Notes under the pieces: model-generated | The model's input: the letters and a program-made list of their open reading frames with translations, nothing else | Told to the model about the DNA's origin: nothing | Database searches by the model: none | Source of the DNA: Verrucomicrobiota bacterium | Lineage (GTDB): Bacteria; Verrucomicrobiota; Verrucomicrobiia; JABWAM01 | Length of the DNA: 64,000 bases | NCBI GenBank assembly: GCA_023269615.1 | Contig: JAHFSY010000014.1 | Coordinates: 1 to 64,000 of the forward strand | Reading direction: 5' to 3' | In this document: piece by piece, positions 1-8,285 of the stretch | Layout of the letters: every line of letters starts with the position of its first letter | How positions within the stretch are numbered: the stretch's first letter is position 1 | Translations under genes and position numbers: made by a program

Positions 1-2
1 TC

Positions 3-701
3 TTCCACATGCCCGACAGCGTGAAATCCGTCCGCGAGGGGGACAAGGTCCAGGTCACGCTCGAATCCGGCAAGACGTTCGAGGTGGACACCGTTCTGGC
101 CGCGTCGGGCCGCTCGGGCAACACGCAGGGGATGGGCCTTGAAAAAATCGGCATCCAGCCCACGAAGCGGGGAAACCTTGATGTGAACGAGCGTTACCAG
201 ACGGTCGTGCCACACATCTACGCCGTGGGCGACGTGATCGGCTTTCCCGCGCTGGCCGCCACCTCGATGGAGCAGGCGCGCGTCGCGATGGTCCACGCAT
301 TCGACCTCAAGTACAAGACGAAGCTCACGCACATCCTGCCCTACGGCATCTACACCATCCCCGAATGCTCCATGGCCGGTGAGACGGAGGAAACGCTCAT
401 TCAGAAAAAAATCCCGTACGTCGTCGGCAAGACCGCGTATCACGACAACGCGCGCGGCCAGATCATCGGCGAGAAAAACGGCTTCCTCAAACTCATCTTC
501 CACGAGGAAACCATGAAGCTGCTGGGTGTCCACATGATCGGCGAACAAGCCACCGAAGTCATCCACATCGGCCTCATCGCCCTGCAAACCCAGGCCGACT
601 CCGACCTCTTCATCCAGACCTGCTTCAATTACCCGACGCTCTCCGAGATGTACAAGTACGCCACGTATGATGCACTGGGCCAGCGGGCGAAGCGGAAGTG
701 A
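3..701 (+). CDS. sthA: Soluble pyridine nucleotide transhydrogenase (C-terminal part, cut by window edge)
   Basis: This is the C-terminal two thirds or less of a flavoprotein disulfide-reductase family enzyme that transfers hydride between NADPH and NAD+ in the cytoplasm. The reading frame is open to the window start, so the N-terminal FAD domain lies outside. Visible are the second FAD-contact motif (YAVGDVIGFPALA, about residues 70-85 of the fragment) and the dimerisation domain (THILPYGIYTIPECSMAGET and the GEQATEVIHIG stretch). The lack of the redox Cys pair cannot be checked because that region is missing. The closest family pattern I recognise is SthA rather than lipoamide dehydrogenase, from the YTIPE-S-GETE context and the C-terminal NYPTLSEMYKYA. 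Confidence 0.9.
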   Translation, partial: FHMPDSVKSVREGDKVQVTLESGKTFEVDTVLAASGRSGNTQGMGLEKIGIQPTKRGNLDVNERYQTVVPHIYAVGDVIGFPALAATSMEQARVAMVHAFDLKYKTKLTHILPYGIYTIPECSMAGETEETLIQKKIPYVVGKTAYHDNARGQIIGEKNGFLKLIFHEETMKLLGVHMIGEQATEVIHIGLIALQTQADSDLFIQTCFNYPTLSEMYKYATYDALGQRAKRK

Positions 702-727
702 AAGGTATGACTGTGCCATCTCGGCAG

Positions 728-754
728 GGTAGGGATGGACCGCCGGGCCGTCCG
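728..754 (+). repeat. REP-like element family B, left flank of RAYT
   Basis: The element starts GGTAGGG and folds into a stem in which bases 6-11 (GGATGG) pair with bases 21-26 (CCGTCC) around ACCGCCGGG. It matches the reverse complement of 1341-1367 at 21 of 27 positions, and all three changed stem pairs keep pairing. Head GTAG plus hairpin is the REP layout that RAYTs recognise. Confidence 0.75.
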
Positions 755-833
755 CTGCCGTGCGATCCGCCTGACTCATTGCTGTTTGCCCTTGGCATGA
801 TCCAATCCCTTTGGTTCATGATCCTTTCCTGCC

Positions 834-1334
834 ATGAACTTGCCCCAACGCGAAGGACTTCCGCATGAGATGCCACTATGGGTGCGTCCTGAAGATGAAA
901 TTTACTTTCTGACCATCTGTTGTCAGATCCGTCGACAAAATCAGTTGTGCCACAAGCCAGTTGCTGCGGCGATTTTTGAGACCGTCGCCCATCGTCATGA
1001 ACGGGGGTTGTGGCATGCCCACCTGTTCTTACTGATGCCCGATCATGTTCACGCTCTGATTTCGTGTCCGACAGATGAAAAGGACATCCAGTCGCTAATT
1101 TTCCAGTGGAAAGAATGGACCGCAAAACAGATTGGCATCGGATGGCAGCGCGATTTTTTTGAGCATCGTCTGCGGCGAGAGGAAAGCATTCAGGAAAAGT
1201 CAGAATACATTCGACAGAATCCTGTGCGCGCTGGTTTGGTCCAGAACGCGGTAGATTGGTCCTTTCTCTGGATACCCAATCCGCAAGGGCAAGCCGGCCC
1301 ACATGCCAGGAACAAGCGTGCTCAACAAGCGTAA
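834..1334 (+). CDS. REP-associated tyrosine transposase (RAYT, IS200-like Y1 domain)
   Basis: A 166-residue single-domain HUH/Y1 transposase of the RAYT group, which cuts and joins single-stranded REP hairpins. The metal-binding HUH motif is seen as MPDHVHAL (about residues 64-71) and the catalytic tyrosine lies in EYIRQNPVRAGLV (about 123-135), the usual RAYT C-terminal signature. Length fits the family. There are no IS200 end sequences, and RAYTs are normally immobile single-copy genes. It is flanked at 728-754 and 1341-1367 by inverted GTAG-hairpin elements (see repeats). The gene is more AT-rich than its neighbours, which could reflect transfer. Start chosen at the first ATG; the spacing to the left element is 79 bases. 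Confidence 0.9.
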   Translation: MNLPQREGLPHEMPLWVRPEDEIYFLTICCQIRRQNQLCHKPVAAAIFETVAHRHERGLWHAHLFLLMPDHVHALISCPTDEKDIQSLIFQWKEWTAKQIGIGWQRDFFEHRLRREESIQEKSEYIRQNPVRAGLVQNAVDWSFLWIPNPQGQAGPHARNKRAQQA

Positions 1335-1340
1335 CGCAGC

Positions 1341-1367
1341 GGCGCGCCCGGCGGTCGCGCCCTACCT
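1341..1367 (-). repeat. REP-like element family B, right flank of RAYT
   Basis: Inverted partner of 728-754. Read on the minus strand it begins GGTAGGGCGCGACCGCCGGG. It fills the 27-base gap between the convergent RAYT and GT9 genes, and its TAG provides the GT9 stop codon at 1362-1364. Confidence 0.75.
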
Positions 1368-2492
1368 TTCGGCGGACGGCGACTTTCTCATCAGACCCTG
1401 GCGGCGGCATAGTGTCTCGAGTTTTGGCCAGACTTTTTCTGGCGTCAGCAGCGCCATGTTCACGCTCTTGTTGGGCTTCACCCCGGGCGGTGGCTCGAGT
1501 TGTGCCACCGGATTTTTGTCGCCGTAGCCGTGTGGTCCCACGCGCGACGCGGGGTTGTTGCAATGGATTAATGCCAGCGTGTCCACGCCCACCGCGAAAC
1601 CGAGATGCATGATGCCGGTGTCGGTGGAGACCAGGATTTTTGAAATCGAGAGCATCGCCGCAGCCTCCGCCAACGACAGTTCGCCGGCGAGATTGCGTGC
1701 GGATGGCAACTTTGCCGCCAGGGCGTCAGCTCTTGGGCGCAGATCCGGGCCGCCGAGCAGGATCAGTTCCACGTCGCACGCTTCCAGCAACCGCCGTCCC
1801 AACTCGGCATAATGCTCCACCGGCCAGTCGCGCCACGTCGAACGCTTTCCGCCTCCCACTTGAAACACAACGCGCGGTTTTTCGAAAACTCCAAGACGCT
1901 CCAGCTTCGGGCGCAACGCCGTACGCTCCTCCTCGCGCACTTCATACACCAATCGCTTGTCCTTTGTCTCCGCGCTGATGGTTCGCACGATCTCCAGGGT
2001 CTGTTCCACGCCATGGGTTTCGTCCCAAGCGGGAATTTCCACGGGGTGCGAAATCAGGAAACGGAAGCGCGTCATCACGGGGCAGCTCACCACGGCGTGA
2101 CGGTTCACCAGCCACGCCAGCGGCCAGAGATCGGGATCATTTCCGCGCAGCATCACCACCACGTCGGAACGGAGTTTCCGCAGTTCGAGTGCCAGCGTGA
2201 CAAAGCGGATGAACGATTTGTGATACAGGATCACGTCGTCCGCGAACGGATTGTGACGGGCCAGGGCGGCGCGGCGCCTGTGCGTCACCACGACCACGCG
2301 AGCCTTCGGATGGGATTCCTTGAGTGCACGGATCGCCACGCTGTCCGTCAGCGTATCGCCAATACCCGCCGCGCTGAAAACGAGGATGGTGTGGAATTCG
2401 CGTTTGTGCAAATCCGCAGGTGACGACGGAAACCATCCCGCGAGAAGGCGGAAGACCGTGTGGAACAGGTGGAATGCGATTCGGTTGATCAA
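1362..2492 (-). CDS. Glycosyltransferase family 9 (ADP-heptose:LPS heptosyltransferase type)
   Basis: A 376-residue GT-B enzyme, probably transferring heptose to lipopolysaccharide core at the inner face of the inner membrane. Evidence: N-terminal AAGIGDTLTDSVAIRALK (family motif near residues 42-60), the acceptor/donor-side FQVGGGKRSTWRDWPVEHY (about 210-228) and the nucleotide-sugar loop VSTDTGIMHLGFAVG (about 290-305). The window also encodes ADP-heptose synthesis steps (18399-19397, 19565-20098), which fits the role. The exact acceptor cannot be told. The last codons run into a family-B repeat, which supplies the stop, so the C-terminus (about 5 residues) may be repeat-derived. Confidence 0.85.
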   Translation of the reverse strand: MINRIAFHLFHTVFRLLAGWFPSSPADLHKREFHTILVFSAAGIGDTLTDSVAIRALKESHPKARVVVVTHRRRAALARHNPFADDVILYHKSFIRFVTLALELRKLRSDVVVMLRGNDPDLWPLAWLVNRHAVVSCPVMTRFRFLISHPVEIPAWDETHGVEQTLEIVRTISAETKDKRLVYEVREEERTALRPKLERLGVFEKPRVVFQVGGGKRSTWRDWPVEHYAELGRRLLEACDVELILLGGPDLRPRADALAAKLPSARNLAGELSLAEAAAMLSISKILVSTDTGIMHLGFAVGVDTLALIHCNNPASRVGPHGYGDKNPVAQLEPPPGVKPNKSVNMALLTPEKVWPKLETLCRRQGLMRKSPSAER

Positions 2493-2578
2493 GCGACGGA
2501 CTCTAGTCCATCGGCGGCGGGTGGTTCAAGACGACAGGTTGACGAATGCGCCCGGGCGGAGTACCGATTGGGAAAGCC

Positions 2579-3253
2579 ATGCCTTCTCCCCTCGAAACCA
2601 CGCTGCAGTACACGTTCCAGAATCCCAAGCTTCTGGACCAGGCGCTCACGCATTCCTCGCTCGGGCATGAGCAAAAAATGCGCCTTCCGCACAACGAGCG
2701 GATGGAGTTTCTCGGTGATGCGGTGCTCGCGCTTGTGATAGCCGAACACCTTTACCAGCTTCATCCCGACCTGCCCGAGGGGCATCTCACCAAGGTCCGC
2801 TCCCACCTGGTCAACCGTGCTGCGCTTGCCGAGATTGCCCAGTCGCTCGATCTCGGCCCGCACCTGCGTCTTGGAAGAGCTGAGGCCACCCAGGGTGGAC
2901 GACAGCGTGCTTCCAATCTCGCAAATGCGATGGAAGCCATCATCGCTGCAATTTTTCTCGACAGCGGATACAATGCAGCACGCGACCTGGTGCTGCGTCT
3001 GGTTGGACCACGACTCGGCAAGATCGCCGAAAATCCTGAACCTGAAAATGCCAAGGGACTCCTCCAGGAAAAACTCCACGCCGTCGGGAAGCAAGCCGTC
3101 TACCGCCTCGTGTCGGAAACCGGTCCCGCGCACCGGCGCGAGTTCGAGTCGGCCGTCGAAGTTGATGGCCAACCGATGGGTACTGGCACCGGTGCGACAA
3201 AAAAAGAGGCTGAGACCAGGGCCGCCGCATCCGCTTTGAAACTTCTCCCGTAA
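2579..3253 (+). CDS. rnc: Ribonuclease III
   Basis: Double-strand-specific endoribonuclease for rRNA and mRNA processing, cytoplasmic. The protein of 224 residues has an N-terminal RNase III domain with the signature NERMEFLGDAV (about 39-49), then the second conserved patch ASNLANAMEAIIAAIFLDSG (111-130), and a C-terminal dsRBD (about 150-224, ending GTGATKKEAETRAAASAL). The ATG at 2579 is preferred over 2546 because family members begin just before LxxTLQYTFxNPxLL. Oddity: the metal-binding Asp of the second patch (E. coli D114, in ADTVEA) is Asn here (N116), while the following Glu (E119) is kept. Confidence 0.95.
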   Translation: MPSPLETTLQYTFQNPKLLDQALTHSSLGHEQKMRLPHNERMEFLGDAVLALVIAEHLYQLHPDLPEGHLTKVRSHLVNRAALAEIAQSLDLGPHLRLGRAEATQGGRQRASNLANAMEAIIAAIFLDSGYNAARDLVLRLVGPRLGKIAENPEPENAKGLLQEKLHAVGKQAVYRLVSETGPAHRREFESAVEVDGQPMGTGTGATKKEAETRAAASALKLLP

Positions 3254-3280
3254 CGCGTCTCCGGAAATTCCAAACTCCGA

Positions 3281-3380
3281 GGTAGGGCGTGCTCGCCGAG
3301 CGCGCCGATGCGGTGGCTCGTGGAAAATAACGCGTGATTCTGATGGAGAACGACGGCGCGCTCGGCGAGCACGCCCTACC
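3281..3380. repeat. REP-like family B inverted pair
   Basis: Two 27-base arms, 3281-3307 and 3354-3380, are exact reverse complements. Each begins GGTAGGGCGTGCTCGCCGAG and is itself a hairpin. The pair (a BIME-like unit) sits between the convergent rnc and glnE genes, where it could also act as a bidirectional 3' stem. Confidence 0.85.
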
Positions 3381-3407
3381 ACCAGCAAGAAAAGATGCAT
3401 CTACATC

Positions 3408-6080
3408 TCATTTCGCCATCCACTGCTTCACTCGATCACGAATTCGCTTTCTTCGCGCCATCATCTCGGCTTCGAGCGCTGCCGCGTCCTTCAACCCAAG
3501 ATGTCTCGCGGGAATTTCCCACTCGGCGCGTGACGCGGGCATCTGCGACACGGGGGCGTTGTAGAATCGCCGCAGCACGCTTTCCAGCCCGCGCAACCAC
3601 CGATAATCCTCCACCAGGGATTCCATCTCCTTCGTCTTCCATCCGGCGATGACGGGCATGGCGCGCAACGTTTCGAGTGTGGAAGCTCGGCGCAATTCCG
3701 CATGACTGCACCCGTGTCGAAGCTGTTGCGCCTGCGCCAGGAACTCCACGTCCACCAGACCACCCGCGCCCGTCTTGAAATCACGCGCGGGATCGGACAA
3801 ATCCCCGCGCTCGTTTTCGATCCGTGCGCGCATCGCTTTCATCTCGCCCTGTTCGGCATCTGTCATCGGCCGCGCGTAAACCAGTTCATCCACCCATTTT
3901 AAAAAATCCGCGCCAAGCCGTGCATCGCCCGCGGCCACGCGCGCCCGCGTGAGCGATTGCCTCTCCCAAAATTGCGCCCGTTTCGCAAAGTAACTCCGGT
4001 ACGCTTCAAGCGAAATGGCCAGCGGCCCATCTTCGCCATCGGGTCGCAATCGCGCGTCCATGCGGAAGACGATCCCCTCGCCGCGTTCCTTGCCCATCAT
4101 CGCAAGCACCTTTGCGGCGGTCTCGGGAACGCCTCCGACAAAAATCACATCCAGGTCCGAGCCATAGGAAAGCTCGCGTCCGCCATATTTGCCCAGCGCG
4201 ATCACGCAAAAGCCCTTCGCGCCCGACGCCTGGTGCACCGCCTCGGCGAGGCAGACATCCGCCAGCAGGCTGATCTCTGCGCTGGTTTCCTCGGGCGACA
4301 CGGCCAGCCCAAGGATGTCGCGCAACTCGATGCGCAACAGCTCCGCGCGCTGAAAATGACGGAGGCGCGCCTCGGGGCTCCCGGAAGTTTCTGCTGCAAG
4401 ATTCACTTCCATCATTCCGCGGTCGTGCTGCGCGGAGAGAAGTCCCTCGAAGGCGATGGACTCCAGGAGTCCGGGTTGGTGGACGATGATGTCCGTGAGA
4501 AAAAAACTGTGGTCAAACAGCTTGAAGAGCAGCTCGAGCGTTTTCGGATTGGACGCCAGCAGTTCGTACAGCGCCGCGCGCGAGCCGTACGCTTCGATGA
4601 AGCGTTCGAATTGCTGCAGCGCGAAATCCGGGCGCGCCAGCGACGGCGAGATTTTAAAAATGTGCGGAGTAAGCTGGCTGAAGAAGCCTCTCGTGCGCTG
4701 GGAGACGTGCGCGTATTCGGGGCCGAGGGCGAGCGTCCTGAGCGTGGCCGCCGCCTTTTCTGCGTCGCGAAATCCCGCTCGCAGCAAAAAGTCGTCACGC
4801 TCCCGCGAGGGCGTTTCCCAGTCGGGAGGGGCTTCCAGTTCACCGCCTTCCCTGGACTGGACGATTCTCTCGAAAAACGAATGCACGCGCGCAGCGTGTT
4901 GTTTCCATTCCTTTTCAAATGCCGCGTGCGTCCGGAAGCCCAGCCCCCGGGCGATCGCGGTCTGCTCCGCGCGGTCTTCCGGCACCACGTGGGTCTGACG
5001 GTCCTCCCGCATCTGCAGGCGGTGCTCGAGCCGGCGCAGGAAAACGTACGCACGCGTGAGTTCCGCCGCGTCGGTCGCGCCGAGAAGGTCGAGACGGTGC
5101 AACACTTGCAGCGACTTGAGCGTGCCGCGCTCCTGGGAGAAGGCGTTGCGCGAACCGTGCAGCAGCTGGAGCGCCTGCACGCCGAACTCGATTTCACGGA
5201 TGCCGCCGCGCCCCAGCTTCACGTGCCGCTCAAGGCCGCCCGCCTTGAGAATCTCCGCCTCGATGCGCGACTTGATCTGGTAAATCTCGTCCAGCGCCGA
5301 CGGCGGGAGATGCTTCGGGAAACAAAATGGTTGCAGGTGCTGGGTAAACTCGTATCCCAGCTCGGCATCGCCTGCCACAAGGCGCGCCTTCTGCAGTGCC
5401 ATGCGCTCCCACACCTCCCCGAATGCGGCATAGTAGTTTTCGTAGCTCTCGAGCGACCGCGTGATCGGCCCGGAGTTTCCCTCCGGGCGCAGGCGCAGGT
5501 CCACGCGGAAGAGGCCCCCCTCCGCCCCGCTGCCGCGAAATCCCTGCACCAGTGCCCCGGCCACGCGCTTGAAAAAATCATGGTGCGTGATCCGTCCCAC
5601 GCTTCCCTCCCCGGAGTAGGCGAAGATCAGGTCAATGTCCGAGCTGTAGTTGAGTTCCTGCCCGCCGAGCTTGCCCATGCCAAAGACGGCGAACTGCGCG
5701 TCGGGTTTTCCATGGCGCGCAACCATGTCGCGATGGCAGGCGTCGAGCCCGCGTTGCAGGCAGTAGTCGGCGAGCGCGGAAAGCTCTGACACGATCTCCT
5801 CAAGCGGCGCGGCGTCCGTGAGGTCTCGCACGGTGATGCGCAGCATCTCGCGGCGTTTCACAAGGCGCAGTTGGGAAAAGGTTGCGTCCACGCCCAGCCC
5901 CCCCCAGTCCCTCGCGCGCCACTCCCCTTCGAGGCGGCGCACGGAACGCGGCTGCGAAAGCGGCCCCTGTTCCAGCAGCCACGCCAGGTCGTCGGGATGC
6001 GACTTCAACTGGCGGGTGCAGAATGGAGAGTGCTTTTCCAGCAGGGCGCGGATTCGGGAGGCTGTGTGAGTTGCTTTCAA
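3408..6080 (-). CDS. glnE: Glutamine synthetase adenylyltransferase / deadenylylase
   Basis: Bifunctional regulator that adds AMP to, and removes it from, glutamine synthetase in response to PII. About 890 residues with two nucleotidyltransferase domains in tandem: the first shows GMGKLGGQELNYSSDIDLIF, the second ALGKYGGRELSYGSDLDVIF; each is followed by its helical domain with the G-R-G-G-I-REIEF and GAGGLVDVEFLAQ motifs. Start is uncertain: the open frame runs on to 6233 through the divergent surA-like gene. I place it at TTG 6080, the only plausible initiator between the family-conserved start of homology and the neighbour at 6114. A 610-codon antisense frame exists but is a GC-rich shadow. 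Confidence 0.93.
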   Translation of the reverse strand: MKATHTASRIRALLEKHSPFCTRQLKSHPDDLAWLLEQGPLSQPRSVRRLEGEWRARDWGGLGVDATFSQLRLVKRREMLRITVRDLTDAAPLEEIVSELSALADYCLQRGLDACHRDMVARHGKPDAQFAVFGMGKLGGQELNYSSDIDLIFAYSGEGSVGRITHHDFFKRVAGALVQGFRGSGAEGGLFRVDLRLRPEGNSGPITRSLESYENYYAAFGEVWERMALQKARLVAGDAELGYEFTQHLQPFCFPKHLPPSALDEIYQIKSRIEAEILKAGGLERHVKLGRGGIREIEFGVQALQLLHGSRNAFSQERGTLKSLQVLHRLDLLGATDAAELTRAYVFLRRLEHRLQMREDRQTHVVPEDRAEQTAIARGLGFRTHAAFEKEWKQHAARVHSFFERIVQSREGGELEAPPDWETPSRERDDFLLRAGFRDAEKAAATLRTLALGPEYAHVSQRTRGFFSQLTPHIFKISPSLARPDFALQQFERFIEAYGSRAALYELLASNPKTLELLFKLFDHSFFLTDIIVHQPGLLESIAFEGLLSAQHDRGMMEVNLAAETSGSPEARLRHFQRAELLRIELRDILGLAVSPEETSAEISLLADVCLAEAVHQASGAKGFCVIALGKYGGRELSYGSDLDVIFVGGVPETAAKVLAMMGKERGEGIVFRMDARLRPDGEDGPLAISLEAYRSYFAKRAQFWERQSLTRARVAAGDARLGADFLKWVDELVYARPMTDAEQGEMKAMRARIENERGDLSDPARDFKTGAGGLVDVEFLAQAQQLRHGCSHAELRRASTLETLRAMPVIAGWKTKEMESLVEDYRWLRGLESVLRRFYNAPVSQMPASRAEWEIPARHLGLKDAAALEAEMMARRKRIRDRVKQWMAK

Positions 6081-6113
6081 TTTAGGATTGAGGACGTGCT
6101 GGTTTGTGGCAAT

Positions 6114-7130
6114 ATGAACGGGATGCACTCTACGTGTGGAGCAAAAAAGGGAAGGATCTTCCTTCTCATGGCGGTCGCCGCGGCGTTTCTGGCTGCGTTT
6201 CCATCCGCGCGCGGGGACCTCGTGGATGGGCACCTCGTGGACGGCATTGCCGCCGTGGTCAATGAGGACATCATCACCTTCACCGACGTGAAAAACGCCA
6301 TCGGGTCAACCGACGAGGCGTTGCGAAGGAGCTATGCCTCCGATGATCCCGTGCTTGCCGAGAAGATCCGCGAGCTTCGCAAGGACGCCCTTGACCAGTT
6401 GATTGAACGCCGCCTCATCATCCAGCAATTCAACCTCAAGGGCGGCAAGGTGCCGGACAGCTACGTCGAGGAGGACATCCAGAACACGATTGACGAGCAG
6501 TACGGGCGCGACCGCAGCGTTTTCATCAAGACCCTTGAAGCGCTTGGCACAAACCTCCAGTCGTTCAAGGATCGCGTGCGCGACAAGATCATTGTTCGCT
6601 ACATGCAAAAAACCTCCGTCAACGACGAAATCCTCATCTCGCCCTACAAGATTGAAAAGTATTACCGCGAGCACGTAAAGGATTTCGAGGAGGGCGAGAA
6701 GGTCAAGATGCGCATGATCTACATCTCAAAGGGTAAAAATCCCGCCGAGGCTGACAGTAACCGCAGCCTGGCGCAGGAGGTGCTTGTGAAGGTGGCGACG
6801 GGTTCTGACTTCGTCACGATGGCCAACGTCTATTCCGAGGGGCCCGAAAAGAAGGAAGGCGGCGAGCTTGGCTTTATCAGCCGGGAAACCCTGCGCGAGG
6901 AATTGCGCGATGCAGCCTTCTCTCTCAAGCCCGGGTCCAACAGCAAGGTCATCGAAACCAGCGATGGCTTCTACATCCTGCTCATCGAGGAGAAAAAGCC
7001 GGCCAAGGTCACGACCATGGTGGAGGCGCGCGACCTTGTGGAACGCCTCCTCATGCAGGCGGAACGCGAGCAACTCCAAAAACACTGGATCCGGTCTCTC
7101 AAGCGCAAGGCTTACATCCGGATGTATTGA
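6114..7130 (+). CDS. SurA-like periplasmic peptidyl-prolyl isomerase / chaperone
   Basis: Predicted to escort outer-membrane proteins through the periplasm. A signal peptide is visible (basic start, then LLMAVAAAFLAAFPSARG, to about residue 38). It is followed by a SurA-N-type helical domain (VDGIAAVVNEDIITFTDV, DALDQLIERRLIIQQF) and one parvulin PPIC domain (about 210-310; MRMIYISKG, FVTMANVYSEGPEKKEGGELGF, GFYILLIEEKKP). E. coli SurA has two parvulin domains; only one is seen here. It is divergent from glnE with a 33-base gap between the chosen starts, so their promoters must overlap coding DNA. ATG 6114 and 6123 are both possible. Confidence 0.85.
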   Translation: MNGMHSTCGAKKGRIFLLMAVAAAFLAAFPSARGDLVDGHLVDGIAAVVNEDIITFTDVKNAIGSTDEALRRSYASDDPVLAEKIRELRKDALDQLIERRLIIQQFNLKGGKVPDSYVEEDIQNTIDEQYGRDRSVFIKTLEALGTNLQSFKDRVRDKIIVRYMQKTSVNDEILISPYKIEKYYREHVKDFEEGEKVKMRMIYISKGKNPAEADSNRSLAQEVLVKVATGSDFVTMANVYSEGPEKKEGGELGFISRETLREELRDAAFSLKPGSNSKVIETSDGFYILLIEEKKPAKVTTMVEARDLVERLLMQAEREQLQKHWIRSLKRKAYIRMY

Positions 7131-7137
7131 GGGGGGC

Positions 7138-7170
7138 GGGGACAGGTTACAGGGAACAGGTTGTGGGTGT
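7138..7170 (+). repeat. Short imperfect tandem repeat (GGTTACAGGGAACAGG type)
   Basis: Between the SurA-like gene and pdxA is a run built of related units, ACAGGTTACAGGGAACAGGT, followed by a degenerate copy. It resembles the small dispersed intergenic repeats seen elsewhere in the window. No function can be assigned. Confidence 0.4.
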
Positions 7171-7202
7171 CGCTGGTTCGAACCATCAATTTTTTTTAAC
7201 CC

Positions 7203-8075
7203 ATGCTTCCCATCGCAATCACCCTCGGAGATGTCGCCGGCATCGGTCCCGAAGTCGTCCGCAAAGCGCTGCGCTCCGGTAAACTCGACCGCCGCTTTCA
7301 TTACGAAGTCATTCTCGGGGAACGCGCGCCGCGCGTGACGCCCGGAAATGTTTCACGCACTGCCGCCCTCTTCGCCCTCGAATCTCTCGAAGCTGCAACC
7401 GATGGCTGCCTCCGCGGCGATTACGCCGCGCTCGTCACGGGTCCCGTCCACAAGGCCGGGCTCAAGCTCGCGGGATTCCATTTTCCCGGCCAGACCGAAT
7501 GGCTTGCGCATCGCACATGCACACGACGCTTTGCAATGATGCTCACGGGCGGAAACCTGCGCGTGACGCTCGTGACCACGCACCTGCCGCTGCGGCTGGT
7601 CAGTGGCCAGCTCACGCGCGCCCGTGTTCGCGACACCATTGGCCTGACGCATGAATGGCTTTTGAAATTTGGGATTCGCAAACCGCGCATCCTCGTCGCC
7701 GCCCTCAACCCGCACGGAGGCGTGCCCGCCGAGGAGGGACGCGAGGAGCGGACGATCATCCGTCCCGCCGTGCATGATGCTCAAGAGCGATGGGGCGGGG
7801 GAATCGACGGCCCATTTTCCCCCGACCATGTCTTCTGGATGGCGCATCATGGCAAAGCCGACGCCGTGGTCTGCATGTACCACGACCAGGGCCTGATCCC
7901 GCTCAAGATGCTCGCATTTGAAAAAGGCGTAAACTTGACGCTGGGACTCCCGATCATACGGACATCCCCCGACCACGGTACCGCCTACGACATTGCCGGC
8001 AAAAACAAGGCGAACCCCGAGAGCATGATCGAGGCGATCAACCTTGCCGCAAAATTAGCAACGCGCCCACGGTAA
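7203..8075 (+). CDS. pdxA: 4-hydroxythreonine-4-phosphate dehydrogenase
   Basis: NAD-dependent oxidative decarboxylase of the DXP-dependent pyridoxal phosphate pathway, cytoplasmic, with a divalent metal bound by His residues. Visible family motifs: N-terminal ITLGDVAGIGPEVV, VTGPVHKAG, GQTEWLAH, the metal/substrate patch LNPHGG, MYHDQGLIPLKM and the C-terminal GLPIIRTSPDHGTAYDIAG. At 290 residues it is shorter than E. coli PdxA (about 330), mostly because the segment after residue 40 is compact; all catalytic motifs are kept. It lies 72 bases after the SurA-like gene, so co-transcription is possible; in enterobacteria surA and pdxA are likewise adjacent, which supports both calls. Confidence 0.93.
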   Translation: MLPIAITLGDVAGIGPEVVRKALRSGKLDRRFHYEVILGERAPRVTPGNVSRTAALFALESLEAATDGCLRGDYAALVTGPVHKAGLKLAGFHFPGQTEWLAHRTCTRRFAMMLTGGNLRVTLVTTHLPLRLVSGQLTRARVRDTIGLTHEWLLKFGIRKPRILVAALNPHGGVPAEEGREERTIIRPAVHDAQERWGGGIDGPFSPDHVFWMAHHGKADAVVCMYHDQGLIPLKMLAFEKGVNLTLGLPIIRTSPDHGTAYDIAGKNKANPESMIEAINLAAKLATRPR

Positions 8076-8104
8076 TGAATCGCGTTCTGTTCTGGATTCC
8101 AAAT

Positions 8105-8136
8105 TGTAGGAGCCCCGACGGGTCGGGGCGACCGGA
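8105..8136 (+). repeat. REP-like family A element (single)
   Basis: Begins TGTAGGAGCC and contains a hairpin CCCCGAC/GTCGGGG, then CGACCGG. It is a degenerate family-A unit with GTAG head, located between the convergent pdxA and AraC genes. The rest of this 210-base gap shows nothing recognisable. Confidence 0.6.
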
Positions 8137-8285
8137 AAAGCGGACACGCCGTAAGAAAGCCCCAGAAAATCGTATGCGGGAGCGCATGTGGCGAATCTAG
8201 ATGGGATTGGGGCGTGCGGAAAGAAACATCTCTCTGTAGGCGAGTTGGTAATTTGAACCTCTCGGTTTCAAGCCAGGGGGGCAGT

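Noticed and set aside
834-1334. Mobile IS200/IS605 insertion sequence
   Set aside because: No second (TnpB) gene or IS200-type ends; the C-terminal signature and the GTAG hairpins fit a domesticated RAYT.
3957-5789. 610-codon open frame antisense to glnE
   Set aside because: It is a GC-rich shadow of a clear glnE coding sequence, has no recognisable domain, and its residue make-up (many Arg, Gln, Leu, His) is typical of an antisense frame.
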